Assembly (NCBI GenBank): GCA_000802095.1
Contig: JUEB01000013.1
Location: 62,001 to 126,000, forward strand
DNA from: Peptococcaceae bacterium BICA1-7
GTDB lineage: Bacteria; Bacillota; Desulfotomaculia; Desulfotomaculales; Desulfocucumaceae
Direction of reading: 5' to 3'
DNA: 64,000 bases
Of this stretch, positions 17,840-25,915 are shown in pieces (position 1 is the stretch's first letter; every line of letters starts with the position of its first letter). Below the pieces are notes generated by a model. That model searched no databases. It had not been told where the DNA came from and was given only the letters and a program-made list of their open reading frames with translations. A program made the translations under genes and the position numbers.

Positions 17840-17972
17840 CTGTCGGAATACAGAATTCAGGAGTCAGAATTCAGAATATTAAGCATTCCAAAATCGTTTT
17901 TGGGCAAATTAGAACTTCTGGCTTCTGTCTCCTGTATTCTGTCTCCTGACCGGAGAGCAGCGCCTGTGAGCT
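17840..17972. repeat. Family B heptamer inverted repeat, copy 2
   Basis: Left arm starts GTCGGAATACAGAATTCAGG and the right arm ends CTCCTGACCGGAGAGCAGCG just before the stop of the transporter gene at 17973. About 45 bp of unrelated sequence lies between the arms. No T-rich terminator is seen here, so the element itself may serve the converging 3' ends. Confidence 0.75.
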
Positions 17973-18419
17973 TTATTCACGTAGTATCAGCCAGGCTCCA
18001 CCTGCCAGTAAGAGCGCCCCCCCTATGCGGCACCAGTTGAAGGGCAGCTTTTCCATACCAAAAAGCCCGAAGGTATCAATAAGTCCGGCGGTAAGCACCT
18101 GCCCCAGTATAATGGCGGTAGTGGCCGGGGCCACGCCAACCTTGGGAATGCTGCTGGCAACGGTATAAATGATTATTACACCCAGTATTCCCCCCAGGTA
18201 GCTATACAGGGGGGCCCTGCTCAAAAGGCCGAGGCCTCCCTGGCCAAGCTGAAAAACAAAAAGCAGTACGGATACAAATACAAGACCCACCAGGTGAACC
18301 ACGAAGGTGGCCTCTATGAGACCTATAACCTTTCCAAGGGCGGCGTTCAGCGTTCCCTGAAGAGCCATGGTCAGCCCTGAGGAGGCTGCAATCAATAATG
18401 CCAGTAGCCGGGAGCTCAT
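17973..18419 (-). CDS. YdcZ/DUF606-type DMT-superfamily membrane protein
   Basis: The 148-residue protein has five predicted membrane segments and the DUF606 pattern (GLTMALQGTLNAALGK at the start, GGILGVIIIYTVASSIPKVGVAPATTAIILGQ in the middle, spanning about 76-107). Such half-size drug/metabolite-transporter relatives are thought to work as dimers; substrates are mostly unknown. GGGGAA precedes the ATG. It lies 44 bp after the HMA-like gene and is likely cotranscribed with it. Confidence 0.88.
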   Translation of the reverse strand: MSSRLLALLIAASSGLTMALQGTLNAALGKVIGLIEATFVVHLVGLVFVSVLLFVFQLGQGGLGLLSRAPLYSYLGGILGVIIIYTVASSIPKVGVAPATTAIILGQVLTAGLIDTFGLFGMEKLPFNWCRIGGALLLAGGAWLILRE

Positions 18420-18463
18420 TTAATTCCCCTTTCACAGTTAATTGCCGCCAAACAGCCGGACAA

Positions 18464-18697
18464 TCAGATCCGGCCGGAGGGTAGATAAGGAGAATAGCCA
18501 AGGGAATTTAGCGTCCTCTCTATATATTCCTTCCTTATAACCCCGGGGTTGTAATTAATGTTGACGGAGCCGTCAGGCAGGCTTACATTCACCGAAATAA
18601 CCCCGTCTATCTGGGCCAGTGTATGCTCAATCTCCCTGCTGCCCTCAGCACCTTTAAGGCCCCCAACCCTGAAAACAGCCCTTGCGGACCCGGACAA
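18464..18697 (-). CDS. HMA-fold protein lacking the metal-binding cysteines
   Basis: The 77-residue product has the beta-alpha-beta pattern and end of heavy-metal-associated domains (IDGVISVNVSLPDGSVNINYNPG, then YIERTLNSLGY). At the place of the usual GMxCxxC loop it reads VGGLKGAEGSREIE, so it has no cysteine and cannot bind copper in the known way. The TTG at 18697 is chosen because GGGGGTGA lies six bases upstream; an ATG at 18712 has no site. It is upstream of the YdcZ-type transporter. Function unknown. Confidence 0.75.
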   Translation of the reverse strand: MSGSARAVFRVGGLKGAEGSREIEHTLAQIDGVISVNVSLPDGSVNINYNPGVIRKEYIERTLNSLGYSPYLPSGRI

Positions 18698-18774
18698 AAA
18701 AATCACCCCCATTCATATGGGGGTATTGTTGTGCCAATGAGTCAATATAATACCTTTAAAGCTAGCGGTAAAAT

Positions 18775-19287
18775 TTACCCCAGGCGCCGGTCCCAGGAAA
18801 GGCGCCGGTCCTGTTTATCACTGTCTCCGGCGCTTTCTTCCGAAGACTTTTCCCTGGAAACGGGCCGGCTGGAGCTTTCCCTTCTTTCCCTTTCCCACCC
18901 TTTTTGCTGGGGAGGAGAGGGAGGAGGCTGCATCATGCTGCTTAAAAGGCCCAGTAAAAGAGCGTTTTCAGGCTTTTGCCCCTTTGAGCCCAAAAGGCTC
19001 ATGAGAAGAGCAGGATTCATTCCTCCCCCGGGTCCCTCACGGGAGGGCTGCTGCTGATTCTGGGCCAGCATGCTCATCAAGATGGGCAGCATAGGATCTT
19101 CCCTGGCGGGCCTGGAAGAAGGTTCCGGAAGAGACTGTTTATTCATTACACTGATTATGCCCAGTAGATTTACCAGGCTCAACATAATCATGGTATCGGT
19201 TTTATCAGTATTTTCTCCCGGCTGGTATTCCATCAGCCGGTTCATTACACTTTCAAGATTTACCCCGCCGGGCTCTTTACCGGTCAT
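18775..19287 (-). CDS. Hypothetical protein, paralogue of 19750-20139
   Basis: I do not recognise a named family. The 170-residue chain has a hydrophobic segment (MIMLSLVNLLGIISVM, about 33-48), several short MxxLLGSK-like helices and a basic, Ser/Arg-rich C-terminus. The first 50 residues parallel the protein at 19750-20139 (LLVLLSLVNMMGIINII), and both share the later SLLG/SMLG element. The ATG has a GGGGG stretch upstream. The neighbours are spore-associated genes, so a role in sporulation is a guess from context. Confidence 0.65.
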   Translation of the reverse strand: MTGKEPGGVNLESVMNRLMEYQPGENTDKTDTMIMLSLVNLLGIISVMNKQSLPEPSSRPAREDPMLPILMSMLAQNQQQPSREGPGGGMNPALLMSLLGSKGQKPENALLLGLLSSMMQPPPSPPQQKGWERERRESSSRPVSREKSSEESAGDSDKQDRRLSWDRRLG

Positions 19288-19412
19288 ATATTTATCCCCC
19301 TTTGGTAAAATGCTGGCTAGGCCTCCCCCAATAGCTTAATCCAAGGTAACAAATTTTACCTTGCCGCCATAAGATGAAACTAAATGAGTAGTTTTTAAAG
19401 GAGGTCAGCAAA

Positions 19413-19703
19413 TTGTCCGATAGATTTATACCAGGCCCCCAACCTTTTGTTATTCCAATGCTGCTGGCAATGTCGCAGGACCAGGAAAATTTGGAAAAGA
19501 CTCTGGATGACTTGATTCAGATCATCCAGTCCACAAAAAACGCCATCCAGTCTATGAGGAGCGGCATGGAAACCTTTCATGCCGGTATGGTTAAGGTTGC
19601 CTCCCCCCATTCCGGCAAATTAGTCAGCCCCGGGCAAAAGGAGGCGGATATATCACCCCAGCCCTTAAAGGGAGCGGTAGACAACCCTGTTCAGGAGAGC
19701 TGA
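19413..19703 (+). CDS. Small hypothetical protein, helical
   Basis: The 96-residue product begins with a TTG at 19413 that has a perfect GGAGG seven to eight bases upstream. Residues 20-62 are heptad-like and probably form a coiled coil (DQENLEKTLDDLIQIIQSTK); the tail is Pro/Ser-rich. It sits on the opposite strand between two paralogous minus-strand genes and converges on the downstream one. No family recognised. Confidence 0.6.
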   Translation: MSDRFIPGPQPFVIPMLLAMSQDQENLEKTLDDLIQIIQSTKNAIQSMRSGMETFHAGMVKVASPHSGKLVSPGQKEADISPQPLKGAVDNPVQES

Positions 19704-19749
19704 CTTACCTGCATTGGAATGCTGCCGCCGCCCCGTTATTCAACCGCCC

Positions 19750-20139
19750 TCACCCTCCTCTTTCACCTTCGGGAGGAGGAGCCCCATTGGGCGGTTTTTC
19801 CTGAACAGCCACCTCCTGCTGGGCAGGAGGTGAGCCCATAAAGCGCTTTAGCAGCCCTTCCAGATTTCCCGGGCCAGGGCCGGGACCCTGTTTACCTCCA
19901 AGCATGGAGATAAGTGAAGCCGGGTCAAAAGGGGCATCCCTGGGCGGTCCTGGAGTAGATACTGTATCGGCTTCATTTTTACTCCTGACTCCAGCCCGGT
20001 AGCTAATGATATTGATTATACCCATCATGTTGACCAGGCTCAGCAGCACCAGAAGACTTCCCTGGTCCATGTCCGCCGACCTGATCAGGCTGAAAAGGGT
20101 GTCCTGAATATCTCCACTGTTTGTGGTATTGTCACTCAA
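19750..20139 (-). CDS. Hypothetical protein, paralogue of 18775-19287
   Basis: The 129-residue protein has one hydrophobic segment (LLVLLSLVNMMGIINIIS, about 29-46) and a Gly/Pro-rich C-terminus. The start is a TTG at 20139 preceded by GGGGGG. It shares the hydrophobic core and the SLISMLGG element with 18775-19287, so the two arose by duplication. It follows the two DUF3794 genes on the same strand after a terminator. Confidence 0.62.
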   Translation of the reverse strand: MSDNTTNSGDIQDTLFSLIRSADMDQGSLLVLLSLVNMMGIINIISYRAGVRSKNEADTVSTPGPPRDAPFDPASLISMLGGKQGPGPGPGNLEGLLKRFMGSPPAQQEVAVQEKPPNGAPPPEGERGG

Positions 20140-20217
20140 ATCCGGTCCCCCCTGTAATTATATTTTTAAAGTATATGCCCGGGACTTCCCCGGTGCCACC
20201 TGAACATTTCCGATTAC

Positions 20218-20250
20218 AAAAAAGAAGCTGTTTTTTAAAACAGCTTCCTT
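20218..20250 (-). terminator. Terminator of the DUF3794 gene pair
   Basis: GAAGCTGTTTT and AAAACAGCTTC form a strong stem followed by TTTTTT on the minus strand, 18 bases after the stop at 20269. Confidence 0.85.
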
Positions 20251-20268
20251 TTATTGATTTACTATGAG

Positions 20269-21366
20269 CTAGCGGCGTCTGATGCATACCAGTGAAGCAT
20301 CGTCGACAATTACCTGGCAGTTGTTGGGAGGAGTCGCACCCACCGGAACATGCATGGCTATGCGAACCAGGGCATAGGAAACACCATCATTGACAGGCCC
20401 TACATCCAGACAGAACTGCTTATAGTTGAAAGGCACCTGATCATCGGACCAGGACTGAGACTGCACGTCGATCTGGTTGTGATCTGAGTCAAAAAAGGTG
20501 ACCTGGGCCTCCAGGGTGAAATCACATTCGGGGGTCAGGGCAGGGGCCAGCTTACGGGCCCAGAAGCAGAGGCGATACACGAAATCGGTATTAATCCTCC
20601 TGGTGGTCTGGAACACGGCCGCCGGGAGGGTCGGATCCAGGCCCAGCCCGGCCGCATGGGCGCCGGTCCTGACCAGATCGTTGCTGGCCCGGAAAACGTT
20701 GGTGGCTCCCCAGAGAAGCGGTGTATCGCCGATCCACTGCTCGAAGCCAGGGTCTCTCAGCAGGTTGCGGTTGGTGGGGCAGGCCTCACCAGGGCAAACC
20801 GCCACCATAATCTGGCGCTGCTCGGAAATTTTCACCCTGACGATAACCACACCGGTCTGCTGAAGCCTGCTGGCCCGCACCAGGTCCCAGGTTACATCGG
20901 CCCTGGTCCCGTGGAATTGGATTTCTACATCGTCTATATCCATAACGGGTTCGGGCTCAGTCAGATCAATGGTTTTGGTGAACGGGATGTCCTCACCGAC
21001 GTGTTTTACCTGATCTTCCTGGTTAACATAGTATATTTGCTTGTGCAGAGTACCGTGCACAACCACTTTTTTAACAAAGGCCCTTCCGCCAGGGAAGTTA
21101 TGGATGTTATGGGGCCACTTCTTGGACATGCTCAGATTCCAGGTGGAATCGTTTTCATGAACAAAAACCGGGTCAGCCTCAAGGTCACGCACCATTATGT
21201 CTATGTGATCAACCTTTTTGGCCAGCTCAGGCAGGCAGAAAGTGGTATCCACCACCACCTGGGCCTCTTCCTCGGCAAGCACCACAGGAACTTTGATGCG
21301 CATGCATCTCAGATCTTGAGGCTCAACCATCATAGTATCGTTATTGAAATTATTATTGTTTGGCAT
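20269..21366 (-). CDS. DUF3794 (SipL-type) protein with C-terminal jelly-roll domain
   Basis: The 365-residue protein opens with an Asn-rich stretch, then a SipL/DUF3794-type module (about 20-200: VEPQDLRCMRIKVPVVLAEE ... FVKKVVVHGTLHKQIYYVN). From about 205 it becomes a beta-rich domain (NLLRDPGFEQWIGDTPLLWG ... VIVDDASLVCI) of the carbohydrate-binding NTTRR-F1-like kind. DUF3794 proteins are spore-coat morphogenetic or coat-surface proteins. The ATG at 21366 follows GGAGG; longer in-frame starts read into the gene upstream. It lies 28 bp after the LysM-DUF3794 gene and is surely cotranscribed with it. Confidence 0.85.
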   Translation of the reverse strand: MPNNNNFNNDTMMVEPQDLRCMRIKVPVVLAEEEAQVVVDTTFCLPELAKKVDHIDIMVRDLEADPVFVHENDSTWNLSMSKKWPHNIHNFPGGRAFVKKVVVHGTLHKQIYYVNQEDQVKHVGEDIPFTKTIDLTEPEPVMDIDDVEIQFHGTRADVTWDLVRASRLQQTGVVIVRVKISEQRQIMVAVCPGEACPTNRNLLRDPGFEQWIGDTPLLWGATNVFRASNDLVRTGAHAAGLGLDPTLPAAVFQTTRRINTDFVYRLCFWARKLAPALTPECDFTLEAQVTFFDSDHNQIDVQSQSWSDDQVPFNYKQFCLDVGPVNDGVSYALVRIAMHVPVGATPPNNCQVIVDDASLVCIRRR

Positions 21367-21394
21367 ACTTAAAGCCTCCTCTATAATTAATTTT

Positions 21395-22984
21395 TTAGCC
21401 CATGGCCACACAGGGCACATTGACAACCATTCCCGGGCGTAAGTTGTTGACATCGGGAATCTGTGTATTGACAGCCCGCATCTGGCTTAATGAAACCCCG
21501 TACTTCTGCCCTATGGTGTAAAGGGTGTCACCCTGTTTTACAATGTACTCAAAGGTCTGTCCCGGAGGGCACGGCGTCGCAGTGGGGGATACCGTGGTGG
21601 GGGTTGTTTCGGTTGTTTCGGTCAGCACATCCCTCTGCAGAGTTCTGGTAACCCTGGCCGTGACTTTGACCACCGCCTCAATGGTAATTTCACAGCCCTT
21701 GGACGTGGCCGTGATGAACTCCACAATGGCCTTGACATCCACATCCAACCCTTCGCGGGCTCCCATAACTTCCACAAAGGTCCGGAAGGGCAGGCGCCTG
21801 TGCACCGCGTGCACCGACTGGTCGGCCTCAGCCGCCACATATACTATCTGTGCATCAACCTGGCCGCTTACAATTACTTTATCCTTGATAATCTTGGCAT
21901 CTGTTATGGTTACCTTGTCGGCGGTGGTATTTAGTATTTTTTCCACGTCGGGCTTGGGATCAGGCGTCTCAAAGGTATCTTTGATGATCACCTGGTTTGT
22001 ATTTTCACCCACCAGGCTGTCAACCTTTAACGTTGTAAAGGTGGGATCCACGTTCGGGCAGTTGTTGAGATCGATTATGGCCCTTACCCGCCGGGGCTCG
22101 ACGGCGCTGGCGTTCAAAGAAAGCACCAGGTCGGCCCTTAGGCGCAGGCAGTTATCTGAGGACTTGACATTTGGATCAACATCGGCGCTCTCCACCATTA
22201 CATCAACATTGACATCCATGCCGGACTCCGCTCCCCTTACCTCCACGAAGTCACTGAATTTGAAGGTGCGGTGCAGGCCGTGCACCGGCTGGTCCGGCAA
22301 AGCCCCTACGTACATAATGGTTATAGTGGCAGTGCCGTCCACAATCACCTTGTTCCTAAGAACCCGGGTATCGGTGACCTCAACCTTCACATCAGTGTCC
22401 AGCACTTTTTCAACCGGCGGCTTCTCTTCAGGAACGTCAAAAACGTCACTGATCATCACCTGTCTCCTGCCGGTTCCCATTACATTATCCACAGTGATGT
22501 CCTCTGTTTCACAGGTACAGCCGGCAGGGCACTCAGTGATAATATCAACATCCATAACCTCGGTAATCTTGGCTGCTACCTCCAGTACTGCAGCCACGTC
22601 AAAGTCCCTGGGATGACCCGTCCTACGAGTGACACTCACATCCTCCACGACGACATCCACATCTGCGGTCATACCAGGCAGGGCTCCAGGCACATCGACA
22701 AAAGTGGTAAAATTAATCTGGCCGTGCATGTGATGGACAGATTGGGCCGGCTCGAAGGCAACATATACTATTTGCAGGCTAAGGGTCCCCTCTACAACAA
22801 CCTTGTCAGGTAATATCTCTACATTCTTAACCTTGACCGATTTATCGGTGGACAGGACTTTTTCAACATCCGGCTTGGGGTCCGGTACAGTCACTATTCC
22901 CCGCACCACAGTCTGGACGGTATCCTCGCTGACTACCTGATTGACCCGAAGCCTTTCCGTGCCCGGTGCTGCATTTCCAACCAT
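21395..22984 (-). CDS. Triple DUF3794 protein with C-terminal LysM (SipL/SafA-like)
   Basis: The 529-residue protein is built of three tandem DUF3794 modules at about 10-155, 165-300 and 325-460. Each has the same core: a (P)DPKPDVEK- or EEKPPVEK-type start, a DKVVVEGT-like strand, an IVYVA strand and a conserved HxxHxxxxF turn. A Thr/Pro linker (ETTPTTVSPTATP) leads to a LysM repeat (YIVKQGDTLYTIGQKYGVS). LysM anchors to cortex or wall; the DUF3794 modules probably bind SpoIVA-like or coat partners, as in clostridial SipL. The ATG at 22984 has GGAGGAAG upstream. It is the first gene of a two-gene unit. Confidence 0.9.
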   Translation of the reverse strand: MVGNAAPGTERLRVNQVVSEDTVQTVVRGIVTVPDPKPDVEKVLSTDKSVKVKNVEILPDKVVVEGTLSLQIVYVAFEPAQSVHHMHGQINFTTFVDVPGALPGMTADVDVVVEDVSVTRRTGHPRDFDVAAVLEVAAKITEVMDVDIITECPAGCTCETEDITVDNVMGTGRRQVMISDVFDVPEEKPPVEKVLDTDVKVEVTDTRVLRNKVIVDGTATITIMYVGALPDQPVHGLHRTFKFSDFVEVRGAESGMDVNVDVMVESADVDPNVKSSDNCLRLRADLVLSLNASAVEPRRVRAIIDLNNCPNVDPTFTTLKVDSLVGENTNQVIIKDTFETPDPKPDVEKILNTTADKVTITDAKIIKDKVIVSGQVDAQIVYVAAEADQSVHAVHRRLPFRTFVEVMGAREGLDVDVKAIVEFITATSKGCEITIEAVVKVTARVTRTLQRDVLTETTETTPTTVSPTATPCPPGQTFEYIVKQGDTLYTIGQKYGVSLSQMRAVNTQIPDVNNLRPGMVVNVPCVAMG

Positions 22985-23293
22985 TGGTCTTCCTCCTTTC
23001 AAGGCTGGTCTATTAATAGCCGTTCTTTATATATATATGAATTGCCCCCTAAAATGTGCAAAGCTTACTGACATGCTATATTAAAAAGCGAAAAAATTAC
23101 CCTCCCTTCCTGAATGCTTGAAGTTAAAAAAAACAAATTTCTGATTGATAACTGCACACTTATATGTATACTTTCAGGATTTTTTAAAAATGACTGGTAT
23201 TTAAGTCTAAAAGCAATAAAATATATACCAAAACAAATAAAAATATCCATCAATGGATACTTTGGCAAATTGGGATTATTTTTCCATAAAAAT

Positions 23294-23326
23294 AAAAGAA
23301 ACCCGGAAAAATCCGGGTTTCTTTTA
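23294..23326. terminator. Bidirectional terminator after the triple-CAP gene
   Basis: AAAGAAACCCGG and CCGGGTTTCTTT form a 12-bp stem. It stands 13 bases beyond the stop at 23339. The rest of the 22985-23293 gap is AT-rich; it must carry the promoter of the DUF3794 operon, but no clear box was found. Short reading frames there look random. Confidence 0.85.
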
Positions 23327-23338
23327 TTTATTAACTAA

Positions 23339-24994
23339 TCAGCCTATAAACATCTGCACAAACATCTTACCATAAGGACCCCCGTTAACCACGCCAATGC
23401 CTACCTCTTTGAAACTGCTGTTCAGTATATTGGCCCGGTGGCCCGGAGAATTCATAAGATTGGTATGGGCCGAGTTCACCGAAGGGGCGCCGGCCAGATT
23501 TTCCCCGGCGGTCCTGTAGGTAATTCCGTACTGGCGCATCATATCGAAGGGACTTCCGTAAGTGGGTGAGGTATGACTGAAATAGTTTTTGTCAATCATA
23601 TCCTTGGCCTTAAGCCTGGCCACCCCGGTAAGCTTCAGGTTGGCTTTCAGCGGGGCCAGCCCGTTTTTGGATCTCTCCGAGTTTACCATATTCAGCATAT
23701 TCTGCTCATCAGCCGTAAGCCCTGCGGTATTGCCGGTCCCCGGCTGGGTGGTTCCACCGGAAGGAGGCTGGGTGGTTCCACCGGAAGGAGGCTGGGTGGT
23801 TCCGGAAGGAGGCTGAGTTACCGAGCCGCCGTCGGTAAACATCTCAACATAATATTTGTAGCTTCCCTTGTTCACTATGCCTATGCCGACCAACCTGTAA
23901 TCAGGGCTCAGTATATTGGCCCGGTTGCCGGAGGAGTTCATCAGGGCAGTGTGAGCCCTGGCCGCTGTATAGGTGGCCGCCAGATTCTCTCCTGCCTTTA
24001 CAAAGCTCACCCCGTAGCTGCGCAGCATGTCCCTATATGAGCCGTAGGTAGGTGAGGTATGGGCGAAATAATTGTTTGCTATAAAATCCCTGGCCTTGAG
24101 TCTGGCCACCTGGAAAAGCTTGCTGTCAGCCTTAAGTTTGGGCAGGCCGGCTTTTACCCTCTCCTGGTTAATCAGGTTGACCAAAGTCTGCTCTTCTTCT
24201 GAAAGACCCGAGCTGTCACCAGGCTGAGCCGGAGCGGGAGACGGTGAAGGCTGCTGCCCGGAGTCACCGGGTATAGTTCCCCTCTGTCTACCGGTAAACA
24301 TCTGCACACAGTACCTGTAGCCGCCGGACACCACAATGCCTACACCAATCCGGTCAAAGTTATTCTTCAGTATATTGGCCCGGTGTCCCGGGGATTCCAT
24401 CAGCGCCCTGTGCGCACTGCTTACAGATCCGGCCATGGCCAGGTTTTCCCCGGCATAAGAATAGCTTATGCCGAATCGCTTCATCATATCGAAGGGACTG
24501 CCGTAGGTGGGGGAGTTATGGTCAAAGTAACGGTTGTCCACCATATCCTGGGCTTTGAGCCGGGCCAGCTTGACCAGGGCGGGATCAGAACTCAGTGATC
24601 CTGCGCCGTTTGATGCTCTTTCCCGGTTGACCAGACCAAACATTTGCTGCTCTTCAGAAGACATTGTTCCAGAATCAACACCCAGAACCGGAAAGGCAGA
24701 CTTAACAGTCTCGACAGACTTGTTTTGGATAAAATCCGCCTTTCCCAGCAGCGTCATATGTCCCCCCATATTTTGGATGCCTGCCGGAGGAACTTTTTGC
24801 CCATTTTTCAGGTCTTTTATAGCAGGAAGATTTACCTGCGGCGACTGGAGTGCGGCATTCTCCATTAGGGAGGGGCAGTTTAACTGTGGAGCAGGGCACG
24901 GCTGTACCCCTTGTGCGGCAAAGGATGCTCCCGCCAGGCAAAATGTCAGCAGGAAAACGATGAAACAGATAGCCAGAACTCTTCTGGTACTCAT
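23339..24994 (-). CDS. Secreted protein with three CAP (SCP/PR1, YkwD-like) domains
   Basis: A signal peptide (MSTRRVLAICFIVFLLTFCL, cut near AGASFAAQG) leads to three CAP domains at about 135-250, 270-390 and 430-551, joined by Ser/Pro/Gln linkers, the second with PPSGGTTQ repeats. CAP domains in Firmicutes occur in spore-coat and wall proteins (YkwD, SafA partners). Each module has an (N/H)SPTYGS loop and GENLA. Modules 1 and 3 have SPGHRANIL but module 2 has SSGNRANIL, so it has lost the second conserved His. The ATG at 24994 follows AAAGGAGC. Single-domain length is about 120 residues, so this is a triplicated form. Confidence 0.93.
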   Translation of the reverse strand: MSTRRVLAICFIVFLLTFCLAGASFAAQGVQPCPAPQLNCPSLMENAALQSPQVNLPAIKDLKNGQKVPPAGIQNMGGHMTLLGKADFIQNKSVETVKSAFPVLGVDSGTMSSEEQQMFGLVNRERASNGAGSLSSDPALVKLARLKAQDMVDNRYFDHNSPTYGSPFDMMKRFGISYSYAGENLAMAGSVSSAHRALMESPGHRANILKNNFDRIGVGIVVSGGYRYCVQMFTGRQRGTIPGDSGQQPSPSPAPAQPGDSSGLSEEEQTLVNLINQERVKAGLPKLKADSKLFQVARLKARDFIANNYFAHTSPTYGSYRDMLRSYGVSFVKAGENLAATYTAARAHTALMNSSGNRANILSPDYRLVGIGIVNKGSYKYYVEMFTDGGSVTQPPSGTTQPPSGGTTQPPSGGTTQPGTGNTAGLTADEQNMLNMVNSERSKNGLAPLKANLKLTGVARLKAKDMIDKNYFSHTSPTYGSPFDMMRQYGITYRTAGENLAGAPSVNSAHTNLMNSPGHRANILNSSFKEVGIGVVNGGPYGKMFVQMFIG

Positions 24995-25071
24995 ACAGTG
25001 CTCCTTTCTTTTTTTGCCTCCGGAGTTAGCTGACGGGTTCGGTAAAAAGATAACCCTACCCAAATTCAGTA

Positions 25072-25184
25072 GGCGGAAGTCGGACTTCGGACGTCGGATG
25101 GAGGACGTTTAATCAGTTTTTTATCCAAAAAGGATTTCCCTGTCCTGACGGCTGAAGACTGACGACTGACGACTGTTATGGGAT
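25072..25184. repeat. Heptamer-type inverted repeat, variant sequence
   Basis: Left arm 25076-25107 is made of GTCGGAC-like 7-nt units, and right arm 25147-25174 of CTGACGA units. The layout is that of family B but the unit differs. It lies in the 453-bp gap 24995-25447, upstream of the triple-CAP gene. The rest of that gap holds no convincing gene. Confidence 0.5.
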
Positions 25185-25447
25185 TCACCCCCAAATTGGT
25201 TCCTCCGTACCCATTATTACTTTTAATGGGATTCGGCCTGAGGTGGTTGCAGCATTCTCCTCTCCATACAGGGTGTGTATAATACGCCAGAGCCTGTACA
25301 AAAAGGAAATATGTGTATCAACTTTACCAGAAAAAAAAAGGCTCTCTCAACGACAAAATTCGACCATGATAATCCCGCTGACCAGCCCCACACTATAAAA
25401 CCACCCACCAGGGCAAGGTTTCACAAAATTACTGTCACCTGGTATAA

Positions 25448-25846
25448 TCAACCATCCCTGGGAACATACATAACCGCCCCCAGCCCCTCTGTAAGGGCCA
25501 TGCACTCAAGGTTGCCGCCCTCCTCAAAAAAACTGGTAATTATAAACATGCCTTTTCTAAATGACCGCTGGAATCTTTTCATGGTCAGCTCATCAAAGTT
25601 ATGCATAAGCTCAAGAGTTTTCCCGGATCCTTTGATCAACATCATAAACCTACCGTCGGACTGCCTGGAAAACATTACTCTGTAAGGTTTTTCGGTGAAT
25701 TTCACCAGACCCTCAATGGCGTTTACATAATTCTTTACCACCGACAAGGCGTCAGTTCTTGTCTTCATCCTGGGACCTACGGCAGGAATGCCCTCTCCCA
25801 GGAGGGCCATGGCAATTTCACCGGCCTTGAAAACCGGTTCTCCCAT
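25448..25846 (-). CDS. Hypothetical protein, 132 residues
   Basis: No family is recognised. The protein is soluble, mixed alpha/beta, with a conserved-looking core (PYRVMFSRQSDGRFMMLIKG, about 53-72) and two short helices. It has no signal peptide or cysteine pair. The ATG is preceded by GGGAGGATAG. A terminator just upstream (25876-25911) separates it from the protease gene, so it has its own promoter. Codon use and G+C look like those of its neighbours. Confidence 0.7.
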   Translation of the reverse strand: MGEPVFKAGEIAMALLGEGIPAVGPRMKTRTDALSVVKNYVNAIEGLVKFTEKPYRVMFSRQSDGRFMMLIKGSGKTLELMHNFDELTMKRFQRSFRKGMFIITSFFEEGGNLECMALTEGLGAVMYVPRDG

Positions 25847-25875
25847 ATACTATCCTCCCGCCCGGTAAAAATTCT

Positions 25876-25911
25876 ATAAAGACCCCCACGGTGTAGGCAA
25901 GGGGGTCTTTA
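25876..25911 (-). terminator. Terminator of the trypsin-like protease gene
   Basis: AAAGACCCCC and GGGGGTCTTT form a 10-bp stem with a 13-base loop, five bases beyond the stop at 25916. Confidence 0.75.
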
Positions 25912-25915
25912 TAAG

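Noticed and set aside
23065-23338. Short AT-rich frames on both strands between the DUF3794 and CAP genes
   Set aside because: Amino acid content is typical of random AT-rich DNA and neither has a ribosome binding site; the region holds a terminator and probably a promoter.
25275-25685. A 136-residue plus-strand open frame
   Set aside because: Mostly antisense to the gene at 25448-25846, which has a good ribosome binding site; no family features.
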